A stretch of 41,583 bases of DNA from JBDIVL01 sp039794405 (GTDB lineage: Bacteria > Planctomycetota > Brocadiia > Brocadiales > Brocadiaceae): positions 1 through 41,583 of the forward strand of contig JBDIVL010000035.1 of assembly GCA_039794405.1 (NCBI GenBank), in the 5' to 3' direction. Of this stretch, positions 24,025 through 33,196 are shown in pieces; position 1 is the first letter of the stretch; every line of letters starts with the position of its first letter. A program made the position numbers and the translations under genes. The notes under the pieces were generated by a model. That model was not told the origin of the DNA, searched no databases, and saw nothing but the letters and a program-made list of their open reading frames with translations.

Positions 24025-25488
24025 TCACCCTTTTTCTGGCAAATCAGAACCCCTAATAAGATACTTAAAAAATGTCCTGGCAGATTTTAAGGTTCTTCTT
24101 ATCTCTCTGGGAGAAAAGATCATTTGTTTTGCCTTATATATGAGGTAAGATGGTCTCAGATAAAATGAGCGTCTTGCATCATCACAAAATCTCACAAGTT
24201 CTTCTGATGATAGGTTTTCTGTACTAATGACGGTGTTGTGAAGTCCTTCCTGTGTAATCCATTGAGTAAAGTCAGAAGTATTTATCAATCCTCTTTCCTT
24301 ATACCACGCATATGCCTCTGTCCCCGGATACACCATAACGGGATAAAATTGGACAGTGTCAGGATTGAGCCTTTTTGCCAGACTTAGTGTCTCCTGAAGT
24401 GTTTCCTTGGTTTCACCTGGCAATCCGGCCATAAAGCAGCCATGTATTAATATGCCAGCCTTTCTGGCATTTGCCATAAAAAGTTCCATCTCCTCCAGCC
24501 TGGACTTTTTTTTCATATTATCCAGGATTTTTTGGCTTCCACTTTCGAATCCTACACAAAAAGAGCGGCAACCAGCCTTTTTCATAACCTGCATCGTTTC
24601 ATAATCCAATCCCACTCTGGCGTTGGCCGTCCATGAGATTTTAATCTTTTTTTGGAGTACAAGGTTTGCCAGTTCTTTGCACCTATTTTTATTAACCGTC
24701 ATGGTATCGTCCTCAAAGAATATGGCCTTTGCCTGAGGAAAGTTTTCTCTGATATATTGCATTTCTGATACTACATTTTCTGCACTTCTCAGCCGAAATC
24801 CCCTGCCCATTAAAGTCTGCGGGTATACGCAAAAGGTACATGGGAATGGACATCCCCTGCTGGTAGTAATGGTAACCATTGGATAAAGGGCGTTGGGATT
24901 AAAATAATTCTCAATCTTGAGAAACTTCTTATAAACCTTGCTTACAAATGGCAGATCATCCAGATTCTCTATGTATGGTCTTCCCGGATTATGAATAACA
25001 TTATTACCTTCCCGGAAACTCAAACCGGGTATATTTCTCAAATTCCCTCTAACAGTAAGGGTTTTAGCAAGGTCCAGCAAGGTATAATCATACTCATATC
25101 TCGCAAGAGCATCAATCCGCTTATCTATATTCAGGGTTTCTTCAGGAAGCGCTGATACATGGGTACCTACAAGAGTTATAAAAGAAGACGGAAATATTTC
25201 TTTCAACTGGCAAGCAACAGTAATGTCATTGTAGATACTCGGCGTGCTGGTATCGAGAATAATAAGAGATGGTTGAAACCTTCTGACCTTTTCAAAGACA
25301 TCGTTAATTGAATATCCCTCTGCCGGTGCATCTATAAGATTGACATCGAAGCCGTTTTCCATTAATACACCAGTGGCATAGGCCAGCCACATGGGAAAGT
25401 AAAGGGTCCCACTCTTGGTAACTGCAGGACTTCGTTGTGGACGAGAAAATTTTTTGAGGAAAGGTGGATTAAGTAATAAAATATGCAC
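24025..25488 (-). CDS. B12-binding-domain/radical-SAM protein (B12-dependent type)
   Basis: This 487-residue protein has an N-terminal Rossmann, cobalamin-binding-like domain (about 1-150, MHILLLNPPF...GTHVSALPEE) without the DxHxxG base-on motif. The radical-SAM barrel follows with cluster cysteines C213, C217 and C220 (RGCPFPCTFC), FEDDTMTVN and GFESGSQKILDNMKK. The architecture matches the large class that includes the hopanoid-associated HpnJ, P-methylases and BchE. Many add methyl groups or rearrange unactivated carbons; the substrate here is unknown. The start is GTG with AAGGA 10 bases upstream, 18 bases after the SPASM radical-SAM gene. It is the last gene of the minus-strand locus. 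Confidence 0.85.
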   Translation of the reverse strand: MHILLLNPPFLKKFSRPQRSPAVTKSGTLYFPMWLAYATGVLMENGFDVNLIDAPAEGYSINDVFEKVRRFQPSLIILDTSTPSIYNDITVACQLKEIFPSSFITLVGTHVSALPEETLNIDKRIDALARYEYDYTLLDLAKTLTVRGNLRNIPGLSFREGNNVIHNPGRPYIENLDDLPFVSKVYKKFLKIENYFNPNALYPMVTITTSRGCPFPCTFCVYPQTLMGRGFRLRSAENVVSEMQYIRENFPQAKAIFFEDDTMTVNKNRCKELANLVLQKKIKISWTANARVGLDYETMQVMKKAGCRSFCVGFESGSQKILDNMKKKSRLEEMELFMANARKAGILIHGCFMAGLPGETKETLQETLSLAKRLNPDTVQFYPVMVYPGTEAYAWYKERGLINTSDFTQWITQEGLHNTVISTENLSSEELVRFCDDARRSFYLRPSYLIYKAKQMIFSPREIRRTLKSARTFFKYLIRGSDLPEKG

Positions 25489-25506
25489 GAATTTTTTCCT
25501 TTTTCA

Positions 25507-26604
25507 CTAAGATGCTTTAGTTATCTTTTGATTATTTATTTCCTGGTTCGCTGCTGTACCGATTATAGGACATCTTGCACAAATGGTGTTACAAGAGATG
25601 TTCTTGTTTCTTGGATCGGCAATCAGATGGCGACTATTCCTGTAATTTTCATTATTCCAGACGTTCATAAAACCTGTGGTAAATACATTGCCAAAGTCAT
25701 TGCTCAACAATCTGACATCCTGACAGCAGGGAAGAAGTCCACCATCATAACTTATGTAAGCAGAGCGATATGGCCAGGTACAACCCACCTTAATCTGTGG
25801 CAGTTCTCCAGATTCACCTTTTCTGAAAAAATCAGCAATCCATTCTTTGCCAGCATCAGGGGGCACAAATGGCCTTAAGAAACGGATCTGATCAACACCA
25901 AGTTCTTTAGCCCTGGCAGTTGCTATTTCTAATTCTCCCTCATTAAATTTTGTAACGCAGTATTGCCAGTCTATAAAAGGGGTAGAAGCCCCAATCCGCC
26001 TGCGTTCTTCTCCTATTTTCCTGACATTTTCCATAGCCAATTTCATGTTGCCTTTTACCATAAATTTACTGTAGCTTTCCTGTGTAACTCCATGACAAGA
26101 AAAGATCAATACTTCAAGACCAGATTCCACAATGCGTCTTGGGAGGTCAGGGTCATTAAAGTTCAAGTTCGATGATATGCTCATCCCAATATTGTTTTTA
26201 GCAGCATATCGGATCATCTCCAATGTTTCAGGAAAAAGGAGTGGTTCGCCAAAACCGTAAAGATTGATCTTGAACAAATACATTCCAACCTCATCAATCA
26301 ATTTCTTGAAATTTTCGAAGGTCATCCTTCCGTATGCCCGTTCACCGTTTATAGGCATCCTTCTGCCATCATAGCAGTAGGCACAACTCAGGTTGCAGAT
26401 GTTTGTAGATTCAATTTTCAGGATATAAGGATAGGATTTGAGAACTTCTTTTTTGAGGATTCTATTTATTTCCGCATGGCAGAAATTGATAAATCTCTTT
26501 AAAGTCATATGTCTCAGAAAAGAAAAAACATGACGTTTTAGTATTTTCCATCTGGCGGTAGGGTTCATTCCCCTTGTTGCCAGATTGAGATTAATTAAGG
26601 ACAT
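25507..26604 (-). CDS. Radical-SAM protein with SPASM-like C-terminal domain
   Basis: In this 365-residue protein the SAM cluster is C70, C74 and C77 in ESTNICNLSCAYCYDG, followed by YGFGEPLLFPE, the usual second motif. The C-terminal part (about 265-350) has Cys in VGCTWPY, LPCC and CNTICARCPI, with the 'GNVFTTGFMNVWNNENYR' phrase of SPASM/twitch domains that hold auxiliary Fe-S clusters. Relatives modify peptides, sugars or lipids. AAGGAGG precedes the ATG. It sits between the FAD enzyme and the B12/radical-SAM gene, all on the minus strand. No small peptide gene that might be a RiPP precursor was seen next to it, which favours a sugar or lipid substrate (inference). Confidence 0.85.
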   Translation of the reverse strand: MSLINLNLATRGMNPTARWKILKRHVFSFLRHMTLKRFINFCHAEINRILKKEVLKSYPYILKIESTNICNLSCAYCYDGRRMPINGERAYGRMTFENFKKLIDEVGMYLFKINLYGFGEPLLFPETLEMIRYAAKNNIGMSISSNLNFNDPDLPRRIVESGLEVLIFSCHGVTQESYSKFMVKGNMKLAMENVRKIGEERRRIGASTPFIDWQYCVTKFNEGELEIATARAKELGVDQIRFLRPFVPPDAGKEWIADFFRKGESGELPQIKVGCTWPYRSAYISYDGGLLPCCQDVRLLSNDFGNVFTTGFMNVWNNENYRNSRHLIADPRNKNISCNTICARCPIIGTAANQEINNQKITKAS

Positions 26605-26680
26605 CTGTACCTCCTTATAAGCAAGGTTTTTTAATCAGGGAAGGATTGACAGAAATTGCTTCCCAGGCTTTATTCAATAC

Positions 26681-27985
26681 TTACTGATTTCTATTTTTCA
26701 AAAGATGTTTTGCTATTTTCAGTCCCTGATTAACAGCCGCAGGTGTTTGGCAGAAAAAATATCCTCCCTTGCGACCAACTGAATACAAGTTACTGTAGTG
26801 GCGTATTGCACGAAAAGTTTCATCCAATTTCGCTTCATAATCGAGTCCGTATACAGGCATACATTCTCTTAACCAGAAGTGACGTTGCTGACGCAGCTCG
26901 CTTTTCCTAAAGAGTCCTAATTTTTCTATATCCGTTACTGCCCGTACAATAATTTCTTCGTCTGACATGCCTTGTAAATGTGTAAAATCATTTAATTCGA
27001 GACAAATACCTTCCCGATCAGGGAGACTTTTATTACCATACAGGTGATCAGGATAATAAATTCGGTTGAAAATCAAATCTTCCTGGGGATGGTAAGTATA
27101 AATAAAGGGACGAGATACACGTTCTCTCCGGTTATAAGTTAAACAGATGATTAAGGTATCCAGATATTTGCTCGGTGGAATTTTAGCTTCGAGAAGGTTA
27201 TTGAGTTCGTTTACTGAGGCTGTCCATACCACATCCTTCACGAAAAATTTCCTTTCACCTACTTTGACTCTTTTGATAAGGTCTTCTGCTTTTTCAAAGG
27301 ATATGGGGCCGCAATTGAATATTGTTTCTCCGCCCAAAAGGTGAAATTTCTCCCAAAGTTTTTGCGGTATCGTTTCAAATCCCCTGGCAGGATAATACCA
27401 GGATTTCAACCGATGTGCTTTTTTAGGGATTTCTTTACGATTCTCAATATCCCGGTCAGTTCTCAAAAACCAGTCACGGTGTATTTTATCACCTGACATA
27501 CAGGTCTTTTTCAAAATAAAAGAAGAAAAGATATCATTATAATAGGAATGCCCGGCTTTTTCTTCAATAAAGAATTGGAGGGAATTTTCATCAAAGGTCT
27601 TCGGTGCATTCCTCCGGAGTCTGGACAAAATCATTTGTTGTATATATTCTCTCGGGTAAAACGGCAGATCAAGGAGACTGGGGGGAAATTTCCAAAATTT
27701 CCCTTTTGCATGAAAGGCAACGCACCATGTTCTTGTTATGACTTCTTCATTTTCCATTAGTGCCAGCAACAATTTGTCTGATTCCACATTTGGATCTAAT
27801 AACAAAACGTGAGGGCCAAGGTCAAATGTTATATCGTCCACTCTAAAGGTACGGCAATCTCCCCCAACGCTGCTCTCCCGTTCCAAAAGCACACATTTCT
27901 CTCCAGCATTGGCAAGGGCGTAAGCAGCAGTCAAACCAGCCACACCTGCACCAACAATTAAGGTAATCTTCTCAGATGAGTGCAT
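26681..27985 (-). CDS. FAD-dependent amine-oxidase/UDP-galactopyranose-mutase-like enzyme
   Basis: This 434-residue protein begins with the dinucleotide-binding fold LIVGAGVAGLTAAYALANAGEKCVLLERESSVGGDCRT and the FDLGPHVLLLD segment. It ends with the FAD-contact block LYSVGRKGGYFFCQTPAAVNQGLKIA. The layout fits the flavin amine oxidase/protoporphyrinogen oxidase/UGM group, members of which oxidise, isomerise or dehydrogenate sugars, carotenoids or amines. In a polysaccharide locus a sugar-mutase or oxidase role is attractive but unproven. The open frame extends upstream to 28009, but GGAG lies 9 bases before the ATG at 27985. A 149-base gap without features separates it from the DUF362 gene. 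Confidence 0.8.
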   Translation of the reverse strand: MHSSEKITLIVGAGVAGLTAAYALANAGEKCVLLERESSVGGDCRTFRVDDITFDLGPHVLLLDPNVESDKLLLALMENEEVITRTWCVAFHAKGKFWKFPPSLLDLPFYPREYIQQMILSRLRRNAPKTFDENSLQFFIEEKAGHSYYNDIFSSFILKKTCMSGDKIHRDWFLRTDRDIENRKEIPKKAHRLKSWYYPARGFETIPQKLWEKFHLLGGETIFNCGPISFEKAEDLIKRVKVGERKFFVKDVVWTASVNELNNLLEAKIPPSKYLDTLIICLTYNRRERVSRPFIYTYHPQEDLIFNRIYYPDHLYGNKSLPDREGICLELNDFTHLQGMSDEEIIVRAVTDIEKLGLFRKSELRQQRHFWLRECMPVYGLDYEAKLDETFRAIRHYSNLYSVGRKGGYFFCQTPAAVNQGLKIAKHLLKNRNQ

Positions 27986-28134
27986 GTTAATTCTCCATAA
28001 GCCAAACAAACCAGCAAATTTTTTGTCAAAAATAGTATGGGTTAAACGAAGCGAACCTATCGTTATTATTATATTTTTTGAATTCGCTCCGATTAATCTA
28101 ACCGGCAGATACTATCGTTCTTGAATAGTCCCTA

Positions 28135-29379
28135 TCAGGCGACCTTCCTTGTGATTTCATCATATTGCCGTAGCTGTTCTGCTACAAACCCAAGCATTCC
28201 TTTGAAACCGATGGCCTTTGTAGGGCAAACTTGAAAGCAATAGAGGCACTCAATACAACCATTGTTCCGATCTTCAATTATTTCGGGAAGTCTCAATCCG
28301 ATAGGACAATAATCCTTACATCTCGTACAACCTTCTTTACACAGTGTCTTATCAAGTGAGAATCCATTAAACACCATATCTTCGTTTATGTAATTGTCCT
28401 GTCTAAGACCAGTCCGGTACAAAATATTTTCAATGAATTTTGTTGAGCACAGGTAATTAAAAAAAGATGTATTTCTTATAGCCAAAAAATACTTTTGTCG
28501 TTTTGGACTGTGGATGAAAGAGACCAGGGGGTTTGCTATTGGTTCTTTGAATTTCTTTGTCAAGCCGTTCAAATCAAGACCATCAACAAATTCGTGATAG
28601 GCTTCTGTTATAATGCCTAGATTCTCTGCAGCCTTTAATGTAGTGACTTTACGGTAGTCAAAGGTAGCAATCCTGGCGCATGTCAGATCGATAAGATACG
28701 GGTCCGTACCGACAATGATAAGTCCAGTACTGACAGGAGTTCCCCGGGTCGGGCCAAAACCTTCCATGGAAATAAGTCCATCGACAATATGGAGATGAAC
28801 ATTTACTGCTTTGGTAATGTTTAAAATATTTTCGGCAAGGTTTTTGTACGTATGGATCTTCCTCTTGTTCTCCTGTCCCACTAAACACCCTACCATATTT
28901 TTTAAACAGACACTCATTCCCGTTGCAAAATGGGTCTTGATTTTCGGCATATTGATAAAAAAATCAGTTTCCAGGCATTCCCTTGCTACGCCTATCTTAT
29001 TCCCGTTTCCGAGCACTACTTCTATTTTCTCAGAATAATTCAAGTCTGCCACCTTTACCGAATAGTATTGTGCAAGTTTGTCAATAACGAGCCGGGAAAT
29101 CACACTGATGCCATTTCTGTAAAATCCACTATTTGTACCGTCTCCTATCGTAATATTTTTATATCCGTTTTCCTTCAGAAATTCTATTACCGTTGCAACG
29201 ACTCTCAAGTCCGTAGTATTCCCTGTTAGTGCGTTCATGTTACTGTTCAGGTTAAGCTTCAGAAAGATGTTTGCAGTATTTGATGCAGGCAGGAGGTCTT
29301 TATATCCCTCCAGGGTGCGGAATAATCCATGTCGTATATCGTCCTTCGAATATGCACGCATAATATTTAGTCTAAACAT
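28135..29379 (-). CDS. DUF362-domain protein with two C-terminal [4Fe-4S] sites
   Basis: In this 414-residue protein, residues 1-310 match the DUF362 domain (IFLKLNLNSNMN, TIGDGTNSG, FINMPKIKTH, KNMVGCLVGQENKRKIHTY, IVDGLISMEGFGPTRGTP). The C-terminal 70 residues carry two ferredoxin-type cluster motifs, CxxxCxxCxxxCP and CxxCxxCxxxCP. DUF362-ferredoxin proteins are common in anaerobes and not well understood; a redox or metal-cofactor role is usually proposed. Here it could feed electrons to the neighbouring radical-SAM or FAD enzymes (inference). Its ATG overlaps the stop region of the GT9 gene by 8 bases, so the two are translationally coupled. Confidence 0.85.
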   Translation of the reverse strand: MFRLNIMRAYSKDDIRHGLFRTLEGYKDLLPASNTANIFLKLNLNSNMNALTGNTTDLRVVATVIEFLKENGYKNITIGDGTNSGFYRNGISVISRLVIDKLAQYYSVKVADLNYSEKIEVVLGNGNKIGVARECLETDFFINMPKIKTHFATGMSVCLKNMVGCLVGQENKRKIHTYKNLAENILNITKAVNVHLHIVDGLISMEGFGPTRGTPVSTGLIIVGTDPYLIDLTCARIATFDYRKVTTLKAAENLGIITEAYHEFVDGLDLNGLTKKFKEPIANPLVSFIHSPKRQKYFLAIRNTSFFNYLCSTKFIENILYRTGLRQDNYINEDMVFNGFSLDKTLCKEGCTRCKDYCPIGLRLPEIIEDRNNGCIECLYCFQVCPTKAIGFKGMLGFVAEQLRQYDEITRKVA

Positions 29380-30586
29380 GCTTTAATACCTTCCTTCCAT
29401 TATGTTTTACTTTATCATGGTGAGTATTTAAGAGAATGTTTATTCCACGAATTACATCTTCTACTTTAACAGATTCAATACAATTTTCCTTCAAAAGACA
29501 TCCTTTTTGGTTACATGGGCAACAAGGAAAGTTTTTTTGAACAATGTAATATTTGTTTCCGAGCGGGCGCCACTGGGAGACAGATTCTGGACCAAAAATA
29601 AGCACTGATGGAAGGTTGGCAATCCCTGCCATGTGAGAAGGTCCACTGCTGACACCGATGTATAATGAGCACATTTCAAAAAGAGCTGTCAGTTGTTTGA
29701 ACGAATGTATTTCGGTTGCTCCAATAATTACATCATCATCTATGAATTTTTTTACCCGTTTTATTAAAGGTAATTCCTCAGGTGAACCGGTAAGAATTAT
29801 TTTTGCCCCATACTGAGCAATTAAATAACGCCCGACTTCAGCATATCTCGATTCTGGCCAGCGTCTTACCGCCTGTCTGGCACCAGGATGTATAACAACC
29901 AGCATATCGTCTTTCTTTACACCATTCTTACTCAAGAGGTTATTGATAAAAATTCTGTCCTTATCTGTTATAAACATCTGGGGCAGCACATTTTTGTCTA
30001 CTTTTGCACCCAGGGTTCCAGCAATGATTGTATGGTACTCTGACTCATGAAGGGATTCCTTGTAGTCAGCTATTGAGGTTAAAAGGTACCAGCCTCCTGA
30101 TGCAGCAAAGCTTACCCTGTAGGGAATATTACCGAAAACCATGAGGAGTAAGATATTTCTCACATCTCCTCTGAAATCTGCAGCCAGATCAAACTGCTCT
30201 TTCCTGATCAGTGACAGGATATGAAAATATTCCCGACAAGCACGAAAAAAAGTTTTTTTAAAGAACCAGGGAGGATCATACGTCAGAATAGCATCTATGT
30301 GTGGATTCCCCTCCAATATCTCACGGGATTTTGATGAAGTTAAAAAAGTGATATTAGCTTCAGGGAATTGTTCACGGATTGCAGATAATGTGTGGGTAGT
30401 GAGCAGGACATCACCAATATAATCTACACGAATAAGGAGGATTTTTTTTGGTTTTTCAAAAATCCTTATTTTTCCCCACATCTTCCATGGTATAAAGATA
30501 TGAGGAATAGTCCAAAGAATGAAGCCAATAATATCAAAAACAAAGACAATCCTTCTTGTATTTTTTTTAACAAATTTGTATTTCAT
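29372..30586 (-). CDS. Family 9 glycosyltransferase (heptosyltransferase-like)
   Basis: This 404-residue GT-B enzyme has the GT9 signs KILLIRVDYIGDVLLTTHTLSAIREQFP near the start, VVIHPGARQAVRRWPESRYAEV at the beginning of the nucleotide-binding half, and the donor-site motif LYIGVSSGPSHMAGIANLPSVLIFGP. Relatives WaaC/WaaF/WaaQ transfer heptose to lipopolysaccharide core. Here the sugar is unknown. About 40 N-terminal residues form a hydrophobic extension before the GT9 fold, perhaps a membrane anchor. It starts a new unit: a terminator lies just upstream, and the 193-base gap has a TATAAT on the minus strand (30735-30730) without a good -35. No Shine-Dalgarno is visible. Confidence 0.88.
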   Translation of the reverse strand: MKYKFVKKNTRRIVFVFDIIGFILWTIPHIFIPWKMWGKIRIFEKPKKILLIRVDYIGDVLLTTHTLSAIREQFPEANITFLTSSKSREILEGNPHIDAILTYDPPWFFKKTFFRACREYFHILSLIRKEQFDLAADFRGDVRNILLLMVFGNIPYRVSFAASGGWYLLTSIADYKESLHESEYHTIIAGTLGAKVDKNVLPQMFITDKDRIFINNLLSKNGVKKDDMLVVIHPGARQAVRRWPESRYAEVGRYLIAQYGAKIILTGSPEELPLIKRVKKFIDDDVIIGATEIHSFKQLTALFEMCSLYIGVSSGPSHMAGIANLPSVLIFGPESVSQWRPLGNKYYIVQKNFPCCPCNQKGCLLKENCIESVKVEDVIRGINILLNTHHDKVKHNGRKVLKHV

Positions 30587-30768
30587 ACAATCATTATTTT
30601 ATTGTAAAGCAAACTACTACTACTTAAAGGCAATAGCTTTGCTGTTTGGCTGCAAACCAACGAAAGTCTCTCATTTACCTTGAGGTCACTTCAGATAGTT
30701 CTTTACCTTGTTCCTCAATGTATTTCATGATTATAGTAATCCAAGATTAAAACTGAAGTACTATAGCT

Positions 30769-30794
30769 AAAAAGAAATGCTATTTAATAGCATT
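30769..30794 (-). terminator. Terminator spanning the stop codon of the GH50-like gene
   Basis: On the minus strand AATGCTAT (30794-30787), loop TAA and ATAGCATT (30783-30776) form an 8-base perfect stem followed by TCTTTTT (30775-30769). The gene's TAG stop lies in the 3' arm. The stem is AU-rich, so its strength is moderate. It marks the probable end of the upstream half of the polysaccharide locus. Confidence 0.5.
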
Positions 30795-33176
30795 GAGTAA
30801 GTACGGATAAATTTGAGAATGGATTTCCTTCATTTTGTTTACCAGATCAAAATAAGGCTGGTCCTCTATATTTAACAGTCCAAAGTTATTATTTTCACCG
30901 TCTGTTGTACGACCGGATGCCGGTTGGTCAACATATTGGTACCATACCCAGCCAATAATGAGGGGAGATTCTATAAGACGGGAAATATATCTTTCGTACC
31001 AGAGACCCCTTTCTTTCTGAGTTTTAAAAGTATAACCAGGCCCTTTTGTGTTAGGTAATCCACTATCCATTGCCTTGAACCCGAATTCTGTAATTAATAT
31101 GGGCTTTTTGTGATAGTGCCAGGACCTTTCAAACAATTCAATGGGAGCAACGGCATCGTAGGGTTGAAAGCAGACAACATCGACATAATTACCCATAGCT
31201 TCCAACACCTCAGGGGGGGCAATGTTACTGACGAATCTAACGCCTAAGATCATATGATTTGTATCATACTTTCTAATAACAGAATAGTGCATCTCAAAAA
31301 AAGCATCCGCAACAAAACGCAAGAAAGCTGATTTATCTAATTGTGCCTTTATACTATCCTTAATTCCTGCGTTAATTTCCGTGTAGGTTAACAATTCTTC
31401 AAATTTGTTGATTTCTGTTCCCCACACAGCCTTAAAGGCTTCCACACTGCCGGCATAATGATTTGTTAAAAAATTAACAACGGCCTCCTTACCAGGCCTA
31501 TCTGAAGAAAGCACGAAAAAAATGTCAAATAATTCTTGTCTTTTTAATGGATTGCCATTCCATGGTAATTCATTGCCTAAAAAATATCCCAGAAGACAGG
31601 GATTGTCTTTCTGGATTTTAGTTACCGCGGCAGCTTCTTTATCCAATAATTGTTTAAATTTTTCATCAAATATATCCGGAAAGCGGTTTGGATTAGGATG
31701 GCTTGCATCCGTTACTGATACTGACATTGCACTCCTCGGACCAATTGCATCCTCATAGACAAATAGCTTGGAAAGTTCCGGATCACTCTGGAACACGGTA
31801 TTGAAACCCCAATCCCGTAATCTCCCGGAGGTTTTTTCTACCCATTCTTCACCGGATTTGTAATGTTTGGGCAAATTTTTTTTATAGAGATCTGATCCGA
31901 CCTGGTCTATGCTGGCAAGACTGACTCCAACGACTACAAAACCATTCCCTTCAGGGTCTATCAACCACCATTTGTTACGTATTTTTTCAACATGAAAAAA
32001 TCCCGTTTTTTTCCCTTTGATATGTTTCAGTCCACCGTATTTATCTAAACTATCATGATCTATAGAAGCAGCTTCGGGAATCTCGGGAGAAGATACAGAA
32101 ACAATTAATATATCATCAAACCAAACAGTGCCGGTTACTCCCTGCACCCCCAGAAGTACAGATATATGCCCTGCCTCCTCAGGAACAACAAATACTGCCT
32201 TTTCCTCACGCCAATCCTGAGTTATTTGAACGGGAAATGTTTTAAAGAAAACAGGATTGGGAACTCCCCTGATGAAACAAGCAATTGACATGGTTACACC
32301 GCTTTGCAATGAGTCAAAATTGACAGTAGCCTGAATATCTTCAGTCTTAATCCAGACTGACGCCTGATACCATTTTCCAGCCTCTAGTCCGAAAATCTCT
32401 TGTGTTAATCCAGCATCTCCGGTTGGTGAGCTTTTTATTATCTTCGCTGAACCTTTTCCTGAGTGAGTGATTTCACTATCCTGCAGATATTTGGCTTTCC
32501 GATCAGCAGTGGGAAACCCAACCTTTTCTAAATTAACCCAACCATCTATAGTGTTCTTACTGGAAGGGTTACCTTTTTCAAAGCCGGGATTTTTTAGAAA
32601 ATCTATGGCACTTTTCAAGGGCTCTTTGTCTGCTATTTCTAATTCTATCTTATCCGGCACTTCTGACAGACTCTTTATCGCATCATCCATCAGTTTGTCA
32701 GCAAGAGTAAAATTGCCCTTTTCTGCTGCCTCTCTGGACATTTGATCCAATTTTAAGGTTTTCGAAATATTGAAACCTTTGTCCTTTTTTTCTTCAGCTA
32801 AAGTACGGAGTTTCTCGGCTTTCTGCATAAGAGATTCGCTGGTAACCGGCGCTGAATAAACAATGTCAGGTTTTTCTTTAGCCGGAGTTTCAGATAAGGA
32901 TTCTATTGCATCGTCCAGCAGTCTGCAAGCAAGACCGAGGTCGCCTTTTTCCGCTACCATTCTTGATTCTTGATCCAATTTTAATGCCTTCGTTATATCT
33001 ATCCCCCCTGCTTCCTTTTCTTTAATCAGCGCATGAACTTTTTCTGCTTTTCTCACAAGCTCCTCTATGGTGATACCCGTTGTATCTTCAGCCTGAGAGT
33101 GTTTAATGAGTACCCCGGAAAAAGTAAGGAAAACCACTGTTATAATAAAATATTTGGAAAGTCTGTTTTTACACAT
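30780..33176 (-). CDS. Secreted agarase/GH50-like glycoside hydrolase with carbohydrate-binding domain
   Basis: This 798-residue protein has a signal peptide (1-29, cleavage near SQA-E) and two helical repeats of about 55 residues (41-95 and 117-171, both with LKLDQ.SR..AEKG...A..L.DDAI.SLSE). Next is a beta-sandwich region like CBM4/9/22 (about 190-360, NPGFEKG...GW...VWFDDI), then a TIM-barrel glycosidase (about 385-785) starting WWLIDPEGNGFVVVGVS as in beta-agarases. N535-E536 in GNELPW is the likely acid/base and E697 in ITEFGF the likely nucleophile. It probably cuts or remodels the polymer made by this locus, outside the cytoplasm (inference). AAGGAGA precedes the ATG. It starts 20 bases after the radical-SAM gene. 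Confidence 0.75.
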   Translation of the reverse strand: MCKNRLSKYFIITVVFLTFSGVLIKHSQAEDTTGITIEELVRKAEKVHALIKEKEAGGIDITKALKLDQESRMVAEKGDLGLACRLLDDAIESLSETPAKEKPDIVYSAPVTSESLMQKAEKLRTLAEEKKDKGFNISKTLKLDQMSREAAEKGNFTLADKLMDDAIKSLSEVPDKIELEIADKEPLKSAIDFLKNPGFEKGNPSSKNTIDGWVNLEKVGFPTADRKAKYLQDSEITHSGKGSAKIIKSSPTGDAGLTQEIFGLEAGKWYQASVWIKTEDIQATVNFDSLQSGVTMSIACFIRGVPNPVFFKTFPVQITQDWREEKAVFVVPEEAGHISVLLGVQGVTGTVWFDDILIVSVSSPEIPEAASIDHDSLDKYGGLKHIKGKKTGFFHVEKIRNKWWLIDPEGNGFVVVGVSLASIDQVGSDLYKKNLPKHYKSGEEWVEKTSGRLRDWGFNTVFQSDPELSKLFVYEDAIGPRSAMSVSVTDASHPNPNRFPDIFDEKFKQLLDKEAAAVTKIQKDNPCLLGYFLGNELPWNGNPLKRQELFDIFFVLSSDRPGKEAVVNFLTNHYAGSVEAFKAVWGTEINKFEELLTYTEINAGIKDSIKAQLDKSAFLRFVADAFFEMHYSVIRKYDTNHMILGVRFVSNIAPPEVLEAMGNYVDVVCFQPYDAVAPIELFERSWHYHKKPILITEFGFKAMDSGLPNTKGPGYTFKTQKERGLWYERYISRLIESPLIIGWVWYQYVDQPASGRTTDGENNNFGLLNIEDQPYFDLVNKMKEIHSQIYPYLLNAIK

Positions 33177-33196
33177 GTGGATTCTCCTTGATAGAA

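Noticed and set aside
25483..25878. 131-codon plus-strand open frame
   Set aside because: It is antisense to the SPASM radical-SAM gene, whose motifs are clear on the other strand; its translation shows no recognisable fold.
25507..26604. RiPP maturase reading of the SPASM radical-SAM protein
   Set aside because: No small precursor-peptide frame, leader-like sequence or transporter/peptidase gene lies next to it; the neighbours are sugar and redox genes.
30675..30728. 17-codon minus-strand frame (MKYIEEQGKELSEVTSR) upstream of the GT9 gene
   Set aside because: Its ATG falls 2 bases after a TATAAT-like -10 and has no ribosome-binding site, so it is likely chance.
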